Source of the DNA: CAWCGU01 sp963838095
GTDB lineage: Bacteria; Actinomycetota; Thermoleophilia; Solirubrobacterales; 70-9
Direction of reading: 5' to 3'
Assembly (NCBI GenBank): GCA_963838095.1
Contig: CAWIPO010000008.1
Span: 1,162,220 to 1,226,219, forward strand
Length of the DNA stretch: 64,000 nucleotides
The translations under genes were made by a program, and so were the position numbers. A model generated the notes under the pieces. The model worked only from the letters and a program-made list of their open reading frames with translations. It searched no databases and had not been told where the DNA came from. Each line of letters starts with the position of its first letter. The stretch's first letter is position 1. This document shows, in pieces, positions 53,261 through 62,099 of the stretch.

Positions 53261-54322
53261 CTAATTGCCGCCGAGACCGGGAAGCTCGAGATTCTGGGTG
53301 CCCGAGCCGCCCAGACCGGGAAGGTCGAGCCCCTCCAGGTCCCCGGGGTCGACGCCCAGCTCGTCGTAGAGGTCGGTGATCGGGCGCGGGTTGGCCGGTG
53401 CCTCGACGTTGACGGGCTCGTTCACCTCGGTCAGCCTCAGGGAGGCGTCCTCGGTGACGCTGTTGAACCCTGCAAGGCTCGCGAATGCTGCCGGAACCTC
53501 GGCGGTGATCGCGATGTCAAGCCCTCTCAGGATCTGGTCGTCGACACCGGTGTAGACGTCGAAGCTCGCCTCGCTGACGGCGTCTGAGAAGGCAGAGAGT
53601 GTGTCGGGCCCAAGGAACAGCGACGCCGGGGTCTGGGCGACGATCTCCGCCAGGGTGGCAATGATCTGGTCGACGTCGATGTCGGCGGAGACGTGCGTGG
53701 CCTGAACCCCGCCGATGTCTTCCTCGCCCTCGACGCTGAGGTTCGTGATGAAGTCATAGACGCTGAAGTCGCAGACGGAGGTATCGGCCCCCCCGAGCTG
53801 GCCCAACGCCTGTTCGCAGGATTCCTCGAGGCTGGTCGCCTCGCCGCCCGCCGGGTCGGCGAGCGAGTCCGCGGTATCGATCGCCTCAGCGGCGCCCTCG
53901 AGCTGGCTCTGGATCGCATCCAGGCCGTCCTGATCGAGCTCGTACGTGGTGCCCTTGTATTCCACGTAGCCCTCGCCCCCGGTGAGGATGATCCCCGCAT
54001 CGATGCTCTCATCGACGCCGGCGCTCGTCACGGTTCCCTCGATCGCAAGCTGGGCCTCGACCTCATCGGCCGAGTTGCCTCCCACCGGGCCCGAGACTCG
54101 GATGTCGACGCTGTCGGACTCGTCTCCCTCGACTGCGGCTTGGAGGGAGAGATCGATGTTCGCGCTCTCGATCGACTGATCGTTGGTGAATGTGTCCTCG
54201 AGCACCTGCTGCGGATCCGCGTCGGAGCTGGCGCCCGCATCGGCGTCATCTCCGCAGCTCGCGAGGAGACCTGCGGCGAGGACAAGCAGCGCTGACAGCG
54301 CGAAGACTCGAGTGCGGATCAT
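53261..54322 (-). CDS. Large acidic lipoprotein (LppX/LprG-like fold suspected)
   Basis: 353 residues with a lipoprotein signal (RVFALSALLVLAAGLLASCG, lipobox LLASC) and a GGGAGGG ribosome site 5 bases before the ATG. The mature protein is strand-rich and acidic, with VEGEEDIGGVQATHVSADID typical of the lipid-binding LolA/LppX-like superfamily. It is anchored outside the membrane and may bind a lipid. The end is Gly/Leu-rich (GLDLPGLGGSGTQNLELPGL). Divergent from the ArsA gene by 54 bases. Confidence 0.7.
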   Translation of the reverse strand: MIRTRVFALSALLVLAAGLLASCGDDADAGASSDADPQQVLEDTFTNDQSIESANIDLSLQAAVEGDESDSVDIRVSGPVGGNSADEVEAQLAIEGTVTSAGVDESIDAGIILTGGEGYVEYKGTTYELDQDGLDAIQSQLEGAAEAIDTADSLADPAGGEATSLEESCEQALGQLGGADTSVCDFSVYDFITNLSVEGEEDIGGVQATHVSADIDVDQIIATLAEIVAQTPASLFLGPDTLSAFSDAVSEASFDVYTGVDDQILRGLDIAITAEVPAAFASLAGFNSVTEDASLRLTEVNEPVNVEAPANPRPITDLYDELGVDPGDLEGLDLPGLGGSGTQNLELPGLGGN

Positions 54323-54376
54323 TGTGTCCCTCCCTGAGGACAAGTTCGAAGGCGGAGGCCAGGGTAGCATCGGCGC

Positions 54377-55651
54377 ATGAGTGTCCTGCCGCGCACGATC
54401 CTCTACACGGGGAAGGGAGGAGTCGGGAAGACCAGCGTCGCCGCCGCGACGGCGCGCCGCTGTGCCGCGGCGGGGCTGCGGACGATCGTCCTCTCCACCG
54501 ATCCGGCCCACAGCCTCTCCGACTCGCTGGAGACCTCGCTCGGCGCCGATCCGACGGCGGTGGCCGAGCGCCTTTGGGGGCAGGAGGTCCAGGCGCAGCG
54601 CGAGATGGAACGCAATTGGGGCGCGGTGCAGCGCTGGCTCGGCAGCCTGCTTGCCGACCGCGGGGTGATGAGCATCGCCGCCGAGGAACTGACCGTGCCC
54701 CCGGGCATGGACGAGCTCTTCAGCCTGCTTCAGATCAAGCGCCACCGCGAGGGCGGCGAATTCGACGCGATCATCGTCGACTGCGCCCCGACCGGCGAGA
54801 CCCTTCGGTTGCTGTCATTCCCGGACATCGCCCGCTGGTGGCTCGAGAAGGTGTTCCCGTGGGAACGGCGCCTGGTCGCCGCCGCGAGGCCGTTCGCGCG
54901 CACGTTCCTCGACGTGCCGCTTCCGGACGAGGACGTCTTCGTGGAGGTGCGCAGCCTGGTCCGCAACCTGATCTCGATGAACGAGATCCTCCGCGACCGC
55001 GAGCGGGCCTCGATCCGGCTGGTGATGAACCCGGACAAGATGGTGATCCGCGAGGCGCAGCGGACGTTCGCATACCTGAACCTCTACGGCTATCTGACAG
55101 ACGCCGTGATCGTCAACCGCATCTTCCCCGAGGACGTCAGCGACGGCTACTTCGGCCCCTGGCGCGAGCGCCAGCGCGAGCATCTGCGCCTGGTCGAGGA
55201 GGGGTTTGCGCCCGTTCCCGTGCTCACGGCGCGCTACTTCGAGCAGGAGGTCATCGGCGCGCCGATGCTCGATCGGCTCGCGGCGGAGGTGTTCGCACAG
55301 CACCCACCCCAGGACCTGCTTCACACCGAGCTCGCGCACGAGCTTGTCGCGGCGAACGGGCGCACCGAGCTGCGAATGCGGATCCCGTTCACCGACAAGG
55401 GAGCGCTGAAGCTGCGCAAGTCCGGGTCGGAGCTGATCGTCTCCGCCGGCCGCGAGAAGCGGACTATCATCCTCCCCTCCGCCCTGGCCCACCATCGTCC
55501 CGCGGGTGCCAGCTTCGAAGAGGGGACGTTGAGGATCACTTTCGAAGATGAGCGAGCCCACACAACAGGGTCAGCCCCAGGATCAGGTGGGGCCGCCGGC
55601 GAGCGAGATCTGGAGTCGCTGGCGGGAACGCCGGGCGGCGCGGCGGAGTAA
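54377..55651 (+). CDS. ArsA/GET3-family ATPase
   Basis: 424 residues. Deviant Walker A YTGKGGVGKTSVAAATA (~10-26), switch I STDPAHSLSDSL (~40), switch II DCAPTGETLRLL (~135), and a C-terminal HSP20-like/alpha-crystallin-type ArsA domain (LRMRIPFTDKGALKLRKSGS). No arsenite partner genes are present, and the metal-binding cysteines of true ArsA pumps are not evident, so a targeting or regulatory ATPase is more likely. Its last 104 bases overlap the next gene in another frame. Confidence 0.88.
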   Translation: MSVLPRTILYTGKGGVGKTSVAAATARRCAAAGLRTIVLSTDPAHSLSDSLETSLGADPTAVAERLWGQEVQAQREMERNWGAVQRWLGSLLADRGVMSIAAEELTVPPGMDELFSLLQIKRHREGGEFDAIIVDCAPTGETLRLLSFPDIARWWLEKVFPWERRLVAAARPFARTFLDVPLPDEDVFVEVRSLVRNLISMNEILRDRERASIRLVMNPDKMVIREAQRTFAYLNLYGYLTDAVIVNRIFPEDVSDGYFGPWRERQREHLRLVEEGFAPVPVLTARYFEQEVIGAPMLDRLAAEVFAQHPPQDLLHTELAHELVAANGRTELRMRIPFTDKGALKLRKSGSELIVSAGREKRTIILPSALAHHRPAGASFEEGTLRITFEDERAHTTGSAPGSGGAAGERDLESLAGTPGGAAE

Positions 55652-56060
55652 TTCGCCGAGCGCCAGCGGTGCCGAAGGCGGGCCGGACGCGGCGTCCCCC
55701 CGCTCACTCGCACCACCGGAACCCGGCTTCGCCGGGTCCGGGGCACGCAAAACGTTCGGGGGGGACACCACGCCCGACCCGCCTGAGCCCGAGCCTGCTC
55801 CGGAACCGCCGGAGCCCGAGCACACCCACTCAGCTCATGCGTCGCACAACGGACAGCAGGAGTGCCTCGAGTGGTGCCCGATCTGCCGGACGGCGGATGT
55901 GGTGCGGGCGAGTGTGCCGGACGAGCTGCGTGAGCAGTGGGTCGATGTGCAGCGGGAGGCGCTTGCGGTGCTTCGGGCGATGATCGACCACTATCTGCAG
56001 CGCACCGAGCAGCAGGCGCAGCGCCGCGAAGCGGGCTTCGAGGACATCCCGATCGACTAG
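55548..56060 (+). CDS. Hypothetical protein with Cys/His motif (DUF5304-like)
   Basis: 170 residues. The N-terminal ~90 are Ser/Pro/Glu-rich and disordered; the C-terminal 75 contain HTHSAHASHNGQQECLEWCP with CPICRTADVVR, a possible zinc site, and a long helix (WVDVQREALAVLRAMIDHYL). Streptomyces DUF5304 proteins have a similar CPxC..A..R end and lie next to ArsA-like genes. It starts inside the ArsA gene (104-base overlap), a long overlap that points to coupled expression. The overlap codes for different, low-complexity sequence in each frame. Confidence 0.65.
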   Translation: MSEPTQQGQPQDQVGPPASEIWSRWRERRAARRSNSPSASGAEGGPDAASPRSLAPPEPGFAGSGARKTFGGDTTPDPPEPEPAPEPPEPEHTHSAHASHNGQQECLEWCPICRTADVVRASVPDELREQWVDVQREALAVLRAMIDHYLQRTEQQAQRREAGFEDIPID

Positions 56061-56133
56061 CGCCGTGTGACAGACATCACGCATCCCCGCTTAGGCGCTC
56101 GCGTATCGTCTGTCACGTGAGAGGAGGGGCCGA

Positions 56134-59100
56134 ATGAACTGCGCTAGCTGCGGGACCGAGAACCCCGAGCGGGCGAAGTTCTGCATGACGTGCGGCGAGG
56201 CGCTGGCGGCGAAGTGCCCGTCCTGCGGGACCGAGAATCCGCCGGCGGCGAAGTTCTGCATCGAGTGCGGCACGGCGCTTGGCGCAAGCGCCCCCCCAAT
56301 GCCGGATGTGCCGGCGGCTTCGCCCGCTACCGCTGACGCCGTCGCGGCGCAGCTGCGCGAGGAGCCGGAGGCCCTGCCCGAGGAGCGGCGCAAGGCGACG
56401 GTTCTGTTCGCGGACCTCTCGGGCTACACAGCGGTCGCCGAGCGGATGGACCCGGAGGCGGTGAAGACGCTGGTCGAGCGCTCCCTGCGCCGCCTCGGCC
56501 AGGAGGTCGAGCGCTACGGCGGACGCGTCGACAAGTACATCGGCGACAACGTGATGGCGGTCTTCGGTGCTCCGGTGGCGCACGAGGACGACCCTGAGCG
56601 CGCGGTCAGGGCAGGGCTGGCGATGCAGGCGGCGATGGACGAGATCAATCGCCAGCTCGAGGCCTCTGCGGTCTCGAAGGACGTCAGCTTCCTGCTCCGC
56701 GTCGGCATCAACTCCGGAGAGGTGCTCGCGGGTCGCGTCGGCGAGAGCTACACCGTGATGGGCGATGCCGTCAACGTCGCTGCCCGCCTTCAGGCGGCGG
56801 CTCGGCCCGGCAGCGTCACTGTCGGCGAGATCACCCACAGGCTCACCCGCCGTGCGATCGAGTACGCCGAGCTGCCCCCGTTCGAGCTCAAGGGCAAGTC
56901 CGAGCCGGTGCCCGCCTGGGAGGCGGTGCGGGTGCAGATCGTCGGGGCCGGCGGCGTCGGGGTGCGGGCCGAGACTCCGCTGATCGGCCGTCAGGACGAG
57001 GCGGAGGTGCTGACCTCGGTCTACGAGCGGGTGGTCCGCGAGAGCCGCCCGCATCTGGTCACGGTGATCGGCCAGGCCGGGATCGGGAAGTCGCGGCTGC
57101 TGCGGGAGATGATCGACAGGCTCGCGGATCGGCCCGAGCAACCGATCGTCCGCATCGGCCGCTGCCCGGCCTACGGGGCAAGCCTCGCTTACTGGGCGCT
57201 CGGGGAGATCATTCGCGGACAGTTCGAGATCGTCGACTCCGACGACCCCGACGCGGCGTTCGGGAAGCTCAGCCGGGGGATCGCGGCGTTGCTCGCCGAA
57301 GAGCCCACCGACGAGGAGCCCGACCGCATCGCGGCGCTGGTCGCGAGGCCGCTTGGAATCGAGCCTCCCGCCGCAATCGCCTCCCAGATCGAGGCCGAGG
57401 ACCCGCAGCAGATGCGCGATCGCATCTTCAGTGCCGTGAGGACGATGGCCGAGGGCGTCAGCCACCGCTGGCCGCTGGTCCTCGTCGTCGAGGACATCCA
57501 TTGGGCCGACGAGGGGATGCTCGACCTGATCGAGTACCTCGCGCGCTGGGTCCGGGGGCCGATGATGCTGCTCTGCCTGGCCCGCGACGAGCTCCTCGAT
57601 CGCCGTCCCGAGTGGGGCGGCGGGCGGCGCAACGCAACTTCGATCTCGCTCGAGCCGCTCAGCGGCGAGCAGGCTCGCGAGCTCGTCAACGCGCTGATTC
57701 CGGCCGGGAACGGCAACGGGAACGGGCTCGCGCACCTGATCCCGCAGGTCGCCGAGCGCTCCGGGGGCAACCCTCTGTTCGCGGAGGAGATGATCAACCG
57801 CATCCTCGAGGAGGGCTCGGCCGACGCATCCGAGCTGCCCGACTCGGTCCACTCGGTGCTCGCGGCCCGGCTTGATTCGCTCACCAGCAGCGAGCGCAGG
57901 ATGCTGCAGCACGCCTCGGTCGTCGGTCAGAACTTCTGGGAAGGGTCGCTGACACAGGCGGCGGTGAGCGAGGGAATGGACCTCGAGACGGTGCTCGGGT
58001 CGCTGCAGGAGAAGGACCTCGTGATCCCTTCCGCCGGCAGCAGTCGCTTGGCGGGCGAGCAGGAGTACGCGTTCAAGCACGTGTTGATCCGCGACGTCGC
58101 CTACTCGACGCTGCCGAAGTCGGTGCGAGCGCGGAAGCACTTTCAGGTCGGCAAGTTCATCGCCGAGCGCGCCGGTGACCGCACCGACGGGGTGGTCGCG
58201 ATGGTCGCCGAGCACTTCGGTCGCGCCGCCTCGCTCGGCGAGGAAACGGGTCTGCCGCCGGAGCAGCTCGACATGATCTCCGGCAAGGCCCTGCACGTGC
58301 TCGAGATGGCGGGCGACAGCGCCGCCGCGCTCTACTCCAACCAGGAGGCCCTGGACCACTTCACGCACGCGCTGTCGCTGACCCGAGGGCTCGACGCCGA
58401 GAACGAGGCGCGGATCGGGGAGAAGCAGGGCGACGTCGCGCTGCGGATCGGGCGCGTGGACGCCGCGGTCGAGGTCTGGGAGCGCTGCCTCGACTATCAC
58501 CGCCGCCAGGAGGACCTCGCCCGGGTCGGCGACCTGCACCGCAAGATCGGTGCCGCGCTTTGGCACAAGGGCGAGCGGGAAGCGTCGATCGGCCACTACC
58601 AGAAGGGGATCGACCTTCTGAAGGACGGCCCTCCGTGCCTCGAGCTTGTGCACCTGTACGAGGAGGCCGCGTCGCTGTACCTGCACACCGGCGACAACAT
58701 GCTCGCCATCTATGCGGCCGAGAAGGCGCTGCGCCTCGCCGAGCGGCTCGACGAGGCCGCCGCAGCCAGCCGCGCGCACCTGATCTTCGGCCGCGTCTTC
58801 GGCCGCATCGGCGATGCGGCGAAGGCGCGCCAGAATCTCGAGCGCTCGGTCGAGCTGGCCCGCGACTCCGATCCGGCGGAGGCGGTCCGCGCGCTGCTCG
58901 CGCTGGGCTACCACCTCGAGGTCTCCGAGGGCGAGTACCAAGGTGCCGCCGATGCCTACGGCGAAGCGCTTCGGATCGCGGTCCAGGTCGGCGACGTTCC
59001 GTCGCAGATCGAGCTTCACGCCGCGCTCGGGCAGCTCGCGGTGCACCGTGCCGACTGGGATCAGGTGACCCGGGCGATGGAGTCGTCGGCGGCGCTGGCC

Positions 59101-59745
59101 GAACGCGAAGGGCTGGAGGGGAAGCTGTGCTTCCCGGGGCTCCTGCGCGGCATCATCGCGTGGCGAGAGGCGAACTGGGACGAAGCCACGAAGGCGCTTC
59201 GCCGCGCCCACGAGCTGGGCGAGCAGGCCGGCCGTTCGGAGGTCGCCTTCTCAGCCCTCTTCTGGCTCGGCGCGTCGATGCGCGATCAGGGCGACTACAG
59301 CAGTGCCGACACCGCGCTTGCTCAGGCGCTGGACATCTGTGAGCGCTCCGGGCTGGCGGCGCAGTCGATGGAGGCGATCGCCGCACGATCGGTCACGCTC
59401 GCGCTCGCGGGTCGTGACGAGCAGGCACGCGATGCCGCGGGCCAGGTCGAAGGGCTCTCCGAGCGGCTGCACTACCCGGTCGGCCAGGCGGCCGCGCTCG
59501 AGGCCGGCGGTGCGATTGCCGACGACCCGGCCGCCGCGGCTGCAAAGCTCGCCGACGCCAGCGATGCTTGGAAGCAGCTCGGCCGGCCGCTCGACGCCGC
59601 TCGCTGCGAGTTGCTCCGGGGCCGGCGCCTGCTCGAGGTGGAGGAAGCTGAGGCCGGCGATGCGCTGAAGGCCGCCGAGGAGGCCGGCGATCGGCTCGGG
59701 GTCGACCATCTCGCTCAACGCGCGCGCGAGCTGGTCGAGGCGTAG
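56134..59745 (+). CDS. Zinc-ribbon + class III cyclase + AAA/NB-ATPase + TPR regulator
   Basis: 1203 residues. Two zinc ribbons (CASCGTENPERAKFCMTCGE, CPSCGTENPPAAKFCIECGT) at 1-50. Class III cyclase at ~88-275 with all catalytic residues: FADLSGYTA, VDKYIGDNVMAVFG, MGDAVNVAARL. NB-ATPase with Walker A IGQAGIGKSRLL (~310) and VVEDIHWADEG (~455). The rest to 1200 is TPR-like helical repeats. A GAGGGG ribosome site precedes ATG. Such proteins act as signal-dependent cAMP or cGMP makers or STAND-type switches. It is followed by two hydrolases and DUF2203 on the same strand. Confidence 0.9.
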   Translation: MNCASCGTENPERAKFCMTCGEALAAKCPSCGTENPPAAKFCIECGTALGASAPPMPDVPAASPATADAVAAQLREEPEALPEERRKATVLFADLSGYTAVAERMDPEAVKTLVERSLRRLGQEVERYGGRVDKYIGDNVMAVFGAPVAHEDDPERAVRAGLAMQAAMDEINRQLEASAVSKDVSFLLRVGINSGEVLAGRVGESYTVMGDAVNVAARLQAAARPGSVTVGEITHRLTRRAIEYAELPPFELKGKSEPVPAWEAVRVQIVGAGGVGVRAETPLIGRQDEAEVLTSVYERVVRESRPHLVTVIGQAGIGKSRLLREMIDRLADRPEQPIVRIGRCPAYGASLAYWALGEIIRGQFEIVDSDDPDAAFGKLSRGIAALLAEEPTDEEPDRIAALVARPLGIEPPAAIASQIEAEDPQQMRDRIFSAVRTMAEGVSHRWPLVLVVEDIHWADEGMLDLIEYLARWVRGPMMLLCLARDELLDRRPEWGGGRRNATSISLEPLSGEQARELVNALIPAGNGNGNGLAHLIPQVAERSGGNPLFAEEMINRILEEGSADASELPDSVHSVLAARLDSLTSSERRMLQHASVVGQNFWEGSLTQAAVSEGMDLETVLGSLQEKDLVIPSAGSSRLAGEQEYAFKHVLIRDVAYSTLPKSVRARKHFQVGKFIAERAGDRTDGVVAMVAEHFGRAASLGEETGLPPEQLDMISGKALHVLEMAGDSAAALYSNQEALDHFTHALSLTRGLDAENEARIGEKQGDVALRIGRVDAAVEVWERCLDYHRRQEDLARVGDLHRKIGAALWHKGEREASIGHYQKGIDLLKDGPPCLELVHLYEEAASLYLHTGDNMLAIYAAEKALRLAERLDEAAAASRAHLIFGRVFGRIGDAAKARQNLERSVELARDSDPAEAVRALLALGYHLEVSEGEYQGAADAYGEALRIAVQVGDVPSQIELHAALGQLAVHRADWDQVTRAMESSAALAEREGLEGKLCFPGLLRGIIAWREANWDEATKALRRAHELGEQAGRSEVAFSALFWLGASMRDQGDYSSADTALAQALDICERSGLAAQSMEAIAARSVTLALAGRDEQARDAAGQVEGLSERLHYPVGQAAALEAGGAIADDPAAAAAKLADASDAWKQLGRPLDAARCELLRGRRLLEVEEAEAGDALKAAEEAGDRLGVDHLAQRARELVEA

Positions 59746-59787
59746 GCGACGCGGGCCGACAAACGCGGCCCGGCATACTTTCGGCTG

Positions 59788-60606
59788 ATGCCGAAGCTGA
59801 CCAGACCCGGCGGCGTCGAGCTCCACTGGGAGGGCGCGGGCGAAGGACCGACGGTCGTCATCTCGCCGGCCGTGTTCGGCAATCGCGGGATGTTCGCGGA
59901 CTTCGTCGCCGACCTCTCCAACGACCACGCGGTCGTTCGCTACGACGCTCGAGGCACCGGCCTCTCGAGCAGGGTGGGACCGCACGATCTGGACACCGGC
60001 GCCGCGGACCTCGAGGCGGTGATCGAGGAGGTCGGGGGCCCGGCGGTCGTGCTGGCGTTCGTCGACGCCGGCAACCGAGCGGTCAGGGTCGCGCATGACC
60101 GGCCCGACCTCGTCGCCGCGGTACTCGCGATGGGCGCGCCGCCGATCACTCGCCGGGCACTCCGGGACATGGACGCGCTCGCCGGCTCTGACGCCGTGGT
60201 CGACACGTTCCTCGAGATGGTCGACAGCTACTACGCAAGCGCCCTTCGCGGGATCGTCAGTGACTCGAATCCGCAGATGACCGAGGACGAGGTGAGGAAA
60301 CGGGTGGAAGAGCAACTCGAATACTGCCCCCAGGAGGTTGCTTCGGAGCGGTTGCGGGCGTGGATAGCGGACGATGCGCACGCCCAGAGCCGGGCGATCG
60401 GCGAGCGGCTGATCCTGATCAACTGGCCAGGAGGAGGCCGGCCGTGGTTCCCTGAGCAGGCCGACACCGTCCGCCTGCTCGAGCAGTTCGCGCCCGAGGC
60501 GCAGGTGCACATGCTCGAGAACGGCCTCGTCAGCCGCCCCGATCTCGGCGCCGCGGTCGTCCGCGGGGTCACCGAGCCGCTTCGCGCGCCGGCCGTCAAG
60601 GGCTGA
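59788..60606 (+). CDS. Alpha/beta hydrolase-fold protein (tandem copy 1), Asp at the nucleophile position
   Basis: 272 residues. Strand 3-4 region (PTVVISPAVFGNRGMFADFV), YDARGTGLSSRVGPHDLDTG, and the nucleophile elbow VVLAFVDAGNRAVRVAH. The usual GxSxG is FVDAG, so the nucleophile would be Asp, as in haloalkane dehalogenases and epoxide hydrolases, or the protein is non-catalytic. It is ~50% alike by eye to the next gene. It starts 42 bases after the cyclase regulator; similar hydrolase domains are found fused to actinobacterial cyclases. Substrate unknown. Confidence 0.8.
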   Translation: MPKLTRPGGVELHWEGAGEGPTVVISPAVFGNRGMFADFVADLSNDHAVVRYDARGTGLSSRVGPHDLDTGAADLEAVIEEVGGPAVVLAFVDAGNRAVRVAHDRPDLVAAVLAMGAPPITRRALRDMDALAGSDAVVDTFLEMVDSYYASALRGIVSDSNPQMTEDEVRKRVEEQLEYCPQEVASERLRAWIADDAHAQSRAIGERLILINWPGGGRPWFPEQADTVRLLEQFAPEAQVHMLENGLVSRPDLGAAVVRGVTEPLRAPAVKG

Positions 60607-60613
60607 GCGGGAC

Positions 60614-61435
60614 ATGCCGCTTCTCGCACGACCCGACGGCATCGAGCTCCACTGGGAGAGCGTCGGAACGGGGCCGCCCGTTGTGATCGCCCCGTATTTC
60701 ATGGGAAACCCGGGCTCGCTGCGGCCATTCGTCGCGGAGCTCTCGCGCGACCACGAGGTGATCCGCTTCGATGGCCGCGGCACGGGCGACTCGACCCGCA
60801 GCGGCCCGCACGACATGGAGACTGGCGCCGCCGACCTGGAGGCGGTGATCGAGGAGGCGTGCAGCTCGCCGGCGGTCGTGATCGGCGTCGCCGATTCGTG
60901 CAACCGCGCAGTCAGGGTCGCTCACTCGCGCCCCGACCTCGTCTCGGTCATCGTTTCGCCGGGCGCCGCACCGCTTCCGCGGTCCGCGCTTCAGGGCGTG
61001 GACGCCATGGCGGGTTCGGATACCGTGGTGAACGCGCTGCTCGACACTCTCGAGAACTACTACGTGAGCGGCCTGCGCACCCTGCTCGCGGACGCGAACC
61101 GGCAGATGACCGAGGATGAGCTGAGGGTGCGCGTGGAGGAGCAACTCGATTACCTCCCGCAGGACGTCGCAATCACAAGGCTGCGCACGTGGCTCTCGGA
61201 TGACCCGCACCAGCAGGCGCGGGAGCTCGGTAGCCGGCTGATCGTGCTCGCCTCACCCGGCGCCATGAACCCCTGGTGGCCGCCAACGGAGGACGTCCGG
61301 CGTCTGATTGCCGAACATCTCCCCGAGGCGAGGGTCGAGGAAGTCGACGACGGGCTCGTCAGCGCCCCCGGCCAAGCGGCCGCGATCGTCCGCAGCATCA
61401 CCGTGGCCGGCTTCCCCGCGGCGGAGCAAACGTGA
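60614..61435 (+). CDS. Alpha/beta hydrolase-fold protein (tandem copy 2), Asp at the nucleophile position
   Basis: 273 residues, a paralogue of the preceding gene, aligned without gaps through most of its length: FDGRGTGDSTRSGPHDMETG corresponds to the copy 1 region, and the elbow is VVIGVADSCNRAVRVAH, again Asp, here followed by SC rather than AG. The stretch QMTEDELRVRVEEQLDYLPQ is nearly shared. It begins 7 bases after copy 1 and overlaps the DUF2203 gene by 4 bases (GTGA), so all three are co-translated. Confidence 0.8.
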   Translation: MPLLARPDGIELHWESVGTGPPVVIAPYFMGNPGSLRPFVAELSRDHEVIRFDGRGTGDSTRSGPHDMETGAADLEAVIEEACSSPAVVIGVADSCNRAVRVAHSRPDLVSVIVSPGAAPLPRSALQGVDAMAGSDTVVNALLDTLENYYVSGLRTLLADANRQMTEDELRVRVEEQLDYLPQDVAITRLRTWLSDDPHQQARELGSRLIVLASPGAMNPWWPPTEDVRRLIAEHLPEARVEEVDDGLVSAPGQAAAIVRSITVAGFPAAEQT

Positions 61436-61812
61436 TCCACGAACGACACTTCACGCTCGAGCAGGCCAACGAGCTGCTGCCGGCGCTGAAGCCGCTTCTT
61501 CGCGAGCTGCGCGACTCCAAGGACAGGCTGGTCGACTCCGAAGCGCACGAAGCGCTGACCGAAGCGGCGCCCACCAACGGCGGAGGCGAGCCGGGGCAGC
61601 AGGTCGGTGAGGCGTTCCTCGAGGTGCGAAAGCTGCTCGAGCAGCTCCAGGTCGCCGGAATAGTCCTGCGGGATGTCGACCGCGGGCTGGTCGATTTCCC
61701 CTCGCTGCGCGACGGGCGCGAGATCTACCTCTGCTGGGAGCTCGGCGAGGACCAGATCGAGCATTGGCACGACCTCCAGTCGGGGTATCCGGACCGCCAG
61801 CCGCTCGAGTAG
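61432..61812 (+). CDS. DUF2203 family protein
   Basis: 126 residues from GTG overlapping the upstream stop. It matches DUF2203: ERHFTLEQANELLPALKPLL near the start, a coiled helical middle, VAGIVLRDVDRGLVDFPSLR, and the end EIYLCWELGEDQIEHWHDLQ with the conserved CW..GE..I..WH. Function is unknown; members are common in Actinobacteria and Cyanobacteria, often beside hydrolases. It is the last gene before the riboswitch. Confidence 0.9.
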   Translation: MIHERHFTLEQANELLPALKPLLRELRDSKDRLVDSEAHEALTEAAPTNGGGEPGQQVGEAFLEVRKLLEQLQVAGIVLRDVDRGLVDFPSLRDGREIYLCWELGEDQIEHWHDLQSGYPDRQPLE

Positions 61813-61929
61813 CAAAACGCACAAGGCGCGGGACGCTCAGGTATACGTAACACGAGCCGACGGGTGCGCTACAGTTCCGCGAAACCTTTGCGTTGTGTGA
61901 GGGTTTCTTAGGGAACAGAAAACTGAATC

Positions 61930-62080
61930 CAGCCTAGTCCCGCACGCACAGGCGTGAGGGAACGGGGGAACCACTTTGGGCCGGCCAGCCGGTCCAGGGG
62001 CGAATCGGGCCAGACGCTCATTCAAGGCCCGTAGCGCCGCTCTTTCGGCGCGAGCCCGACAGCTAACCCCGTCGGCCACC
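61930..62080 (+). ncRNA. Cyclic-di-AMP (ydaO/yuaA-class) riboswitch
   Basis: The leader of the M23 peptidase gene contains the ydaO core in order: CGGGGGAACCA (61963-61973), GGGGCGAATC (61997-62006), GGCCCGTAG (62026-62034), and GAGCCCGACAGCTAACCCC through GTCGGC (62052-62076). These are the conserved joining regions of the class; peripheral stems differ in sequence but fit. In Actinobacteria this class typically controls cell-wall hydrolase genes and turns them off when c-di-AMP is high. The 287-base gap 61813-62099 is explained by this element plus its promoter region. DisA in this window makes the ligand. Confidence 0.9.
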
Positions 62081-62099
62081 GAAAGAGAGGACGAAAGTC

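Noticed and set aside
56113..59211. Open frame of 1032 codons on the minus strand opposite the cyclase regulator
   Set aside because: It is rich in Arg, Asp, His and Val runs, typical of the antisense of GC-rich coding DNA, with no domain, no ribosome site and full overlap with a well-supported gene.
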